In this document: positions 62,020 through 64,000 of the stretch, piece after piece | Layout of the letters: the number at the start of each line of letters is the position of its first letter | How positions within the stretch are numbered: position 1 is the stretch's first letter | Origin: G965277745 sp965277745 | GTDB lineage: Bacteria > Pseudomonadota > Gammaproteobacteria > Cardiobacteriales > Cardiobacteriaceae | Direction of reading: 5' to 3' | DNA length: 64,000 nt | Assembly: GCA_965277745.1 (NCBI GenBank) | Contig: OZ255837.1 | Span: forward strand, 2,170,001-2,234,000 | Position numbers and translations under genes: made by a program | The notes under the pieces: model-generated | Told to the model about the DNA's origin: nothing | Seen by the model: only the letters and a program-made list of their open reading frames with translations | Databases searched by the model: none

Positions 62020-63021
62020 ATGGCACTGTTGGACAATGCGCTCGGCGCCCTCGTTGACACCCGCTATCCCATCTGGCAGGCGCCTCTGCCGTTTTCCATT
62101 TTTTCACCGACCACAAGCGGCAAGATCAGTGCTGCGGGCGGTATGGGAATCGTGCGCGTCGGCGAAGCCGACAATCGCACCACGTTCGCCAACGCCCTCG
62201 ACCAATACGCCATCCACGACGCGCGACCGGGGGTGTGCTTTTCCCATCGCCTGCCCGAACACACGCAAGGCCGGACAGTCGACAGGGAACAGGCCCATCG
62301 CTTCGGGGTGCGTGGCAAAGTGGCGGCGAGTGATGATTTTTTCTTGCTCCTCGATGTCGCGCTTGCAGCGAACCCGCGTGCGATCGGCTTTGCAAGCGGT
62401 ATCCCGGAACGGGAGACGATCGCAGCGATCAAAGGGCGTAAAATCGCCACCTTCGCCATTTGCCACAACCTTCTCGAGGCCCTGGTGGCGACGGATTTCG
62501 ACATCGATATTGTCGTTTTGCAGGGCAACGAGGCCGGCGGCGAACGCGCGGGATTCGACAACCGACTCTCCTTGCCGGTGCTGCCGGTTTCCTCCTTATT
62601 GCAGGAAGTGCGCGGGCAGCTCGACCGGCCTTTGGTCGCATGGGGGGACTTCTCTCACGGCGCCGACGTCGTCGCCGCACTGATTGCCGGCGCCGAGGCG
62701 GTGATGGTCGAACGTCCGTTGCTCAGTTGCCGCGAAAGCGGAATTGACGACCCCCTGCGCGAACAATTGCAACGGGCAACCGAATACGACAGTTCGATCA
62801 GCAACGCCTATACCGCGCGCCCCATGCGTTATCTGCGCGCGGAGAAAAACTTGCCGGCCGCAGCTGGCAATGACAACCGAGAACAACTGGTCGCCGCGTA
62901 TCTCGCCGAGCACCCGGAAGCGTTACCGCTGCCCGTCGCGCCAAGCCGATGCGCCGAAAGCGAGACCTTGAGCGAATGGTTCAAGACGCTCGAAACGCAA
63001 ATGCGCGAGTATCTCGGATAA
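62020..63021 (+). CDS. Nitronate monooxygenase-like FMN protein
   Basis: A 333-residue TIM-barrel flavoprotein of the nitronate monooxygenase/2-nitropropane dioxygenase family. Seen are YPIWQAPLPFSIFSPTTSGKISAAGGMGIVR at the N-terminus (FMN site), DIVVLQGNEAGGERAGF (about residue 168) and GDFSHGADVVAALIAGAEAVMV (about residue 213, phosphate-binding). The true substrate is unknown; members detoxify nitronates or act on other compounds. AAGGGA precedes the ATG. The mnmC remnant begins 6 bp after the stop. Confidence 0.75.
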   Translation: MALLDNALGALVDTRYPIWQAPLPFSIFSPTTSGKISAAGGMGIVRVGEADNRTTFANALDQYAIHDARPGVCFSHRLPEHTQGRTVDREQAHRFGVRGKVAASDDFFLLLDVALAANPRAIGFASGIPERETIAAIKGRKIATFAICHNLLEALVATDFDIDIVVLQGNEAGGERAGFDNRLSLPVLPVSSLLQEVRGQLDRPLVAWGDFSHGADVVAALIAGAEAVMVERPLLSCRESGIDDPLREQLQRATEYDSSISNAYTARPMRYLRAEKNLPAAAGNDNREQLVAAYLAEHPEALPLPVAPSRCAESETLSEWFKTLETQMREYLG

Positions 63022-63026
63022 CGGTC

Positions 63027-63856
63027 GTGTCCTTGCTGGCGTATGCGGAAATCTTCTTCCACGAGGGGAATCCCGTTAACCGCCGTTTCAACGACATCTA
63101 CTACCATGCGGCGCAAGGGTTTGCCGAAAGCGACCATGTCTTCATTCACGGCAACCGGCTGCTCGAGCGTTTTCACGCGCTGTCCGACGGACAGGATTTC
63201 ACGATCGGTGAAATCGGTTTCGGCACCGGTCTTAACTTGCTCAACGCGAGCCGACACTTCCTCGACCTGGCGCCCGAACGCAGCCGTCTATATCTGATCA
63301 GTTGCGAAAAACACCCGATTCCGCTTACCCTTCTGCGCGCCATCCATCAGGACTGGCCACTGCTCGCGTGGCGCGACGCGCTATACCGGCAATATCCCGG
63401 CAACCATCGCGGCATTCACTTTCTGCGCCTGCATCCGCGAATCGACTTGCAGCTCCTGATGTGCGCGGCGGGCGCGGAAAAGCTCGCTGCATTCGCCGAA
63501 TTATTGGATTCTCGCTTTTTTCAGCAAAGAATCGCCGACAGCCGTCCTTCGGCATCCGTGCGGCAAGCCGCGACTACCTGCCGCTTTGCGGCCCGGTTCC
63601 GCGCGCGGAAAGCGTCACCATCCGCTACGCGCCGTGGCGTTTCGACGCCGGCAAGCCGATCCACGAGTCACTCGCGTTTCATCGCGGCCTATACCTGCAC
63701 ACCGGTCTCGGCTCGAAAGGCGCGCTCACCGCGTTTCTCGGTGCCAAACTGATCGCGGCGATGATCTCCGGCACCCCCCTGCCGATCCCCCGTTCACTAT
63801 TACCATATTTATTGCCGGGACGTTATCTTCTGCGCGCTATTCTCCGCAACCGTTGA
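63027..63856 (+). pseudogene. mnmC: Collapsed mnmC (tRNA mnm5s2U biosynthesis) gene
   Basis: MnmC has an N-terminal methyltransferase and a C-terminal FAD oxidase, about 660 residues. Here the N-terminal part is present to about residue 155 (FHEGNPVNRRFNDIYYH, IGEIGFGTGLNLLNA, ISCEKHPIPLTLL). It is then joined near base 63530, with a frame change, to the last 110 residues of the oxidase (GIRAASRDYLPLCGPVP, LYLHTGLGSKGALTAFLGAKLIAAM). The rest of the methyltransferase active site (the DGFAPAKNP region) and most of the FAD domain are missing, roughly 400 residues. Both activities should be lost. A GTG at 63027 is the likely old start. Confidence 0.8.
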
Positions 63857-63915
63857 GTGATGAACACGTAAACTGTTAGACTTGACCGCTTCATATACGA
63901 CATGGCATCACAACC

Positions 63916-64000
63916 ATGAATGAGTCCTTGAAAGAAGAAGCGCTGCGTTTTCACCGCCTGCCCACCGCAGGCAAGATTGCCGTCGTCGCGACAAAAAACC
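63916..64000 (+). CDS. maeB: NADP-dependent malic enzyme MaeB, N-terminus (partial)
   Basis: Only 28 codons lie in the window: MNESLKEEALRFHRLPTAG, then KIAVVATKN. This matches the start of MaeB-type malic enzymes (LKxxALxFHxxPxPGKIxVxPTK), which decarboxylate malate to pyruvate with NADP+ and carry a C-terminal phosphotransacetylase-like domain. The remainder is beyond the window edge. No strong ribosome site is visible. Confidence 0.75.
   Translation, partial: MNESLKEEALRFHRLPTAGKIAVVATKN

Overview
The window is chromosomal DNA of a Gram-negative bacterium, most likely a gammaproteobacterium. The evidence is the ftsK-lolA-rarA, cmoA-cmoB and ampG/ampD gene sets, a sigma-32 gene after ftsY, an outer-membrane lipoprotein carrier, and tRNAs with encoded CCA. 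A Cardiobacteriaceae-like host is my guess from gene content; no marker here proves it. Most genes are tightly packed and GC-rich. Several accessory stretches are visibly more AT-rich.

Layout. 1-2.3 kb: the end of a sulfate ABC transporter (cysW, and a frameshifted cysA) and an mntR-type regulator. 2.3-21.8 kb: a long carbohydrate region. On the minus strand, in transcription order, it holds ulaG, an unassigned ABC sugar importer (binding protein, ATPase, two permeases), an FGGY pentulose kinase, a Gfo/Idh/MocA dehydrogenase, and the complete ribose operon rbsD-A-C-B-K. Divergent from ulaG is an L-ascorbate PTS operon: fused ulaA-ulaB, ulaC, ulaF, a HAD phosphatase, ulaD and ulaE. 21.9-30.3 kb: housekeeping genes on the minus strand (rluB, lipA, cmoA, cmoB, ftsK, lolA, rarA). 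30.5-35.6 kb: a GlsB-like membrane protein, carA and carB. 35.7-37.8 kb: a two-gene RloA/RloB (AbiL-like) candidate phage-defence module beside tRNA-Thr(CGU). 38.1-41.7 kb: plsY, folB, ftsY, rpoH and fur.

41.7-48.2 kb is a plastic, decaying stretch. It holds a cytochrome b562-like pseudogene, a complete 715-bp IS1595-family element with an 8-bp target duplication, tRNA-Ile(CAU), a TRAP dicarboxylate transporter (dctP-Q-M), and an IS630-family element that ends a downstream gene prematurely. 48.2-52.5 kb is a tightly overlapping operon gcvT-cysE-iscS-iscA-(DUF2333)-(truncated helical-repeat gene). The remainder holds infA, pyruvate kinase, 5-formyl-THF cyclo-ligase, a CysB-like regulator divergent from cysK, ampD, a FimX-like degenerate c-di-GMP protein, ampG, a nitronate monooxygenase-like gene, a collapsed mnmC pseudogene and the start of maeB.

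Functional themes are import and breakdown of pentoses and ascorbate, sulfur/cysteine/Fe-S supply, peptidoglycan recycling, and gene decay (cysA, mnmC, the cytochrome gene, one transposase, one repeat-protein gene). The most system-like candidates for follow-up are the RloAB island at the tRNA-Thr gene and the ulaG-linked ABC/FGGY/dehydrogenase cluster.
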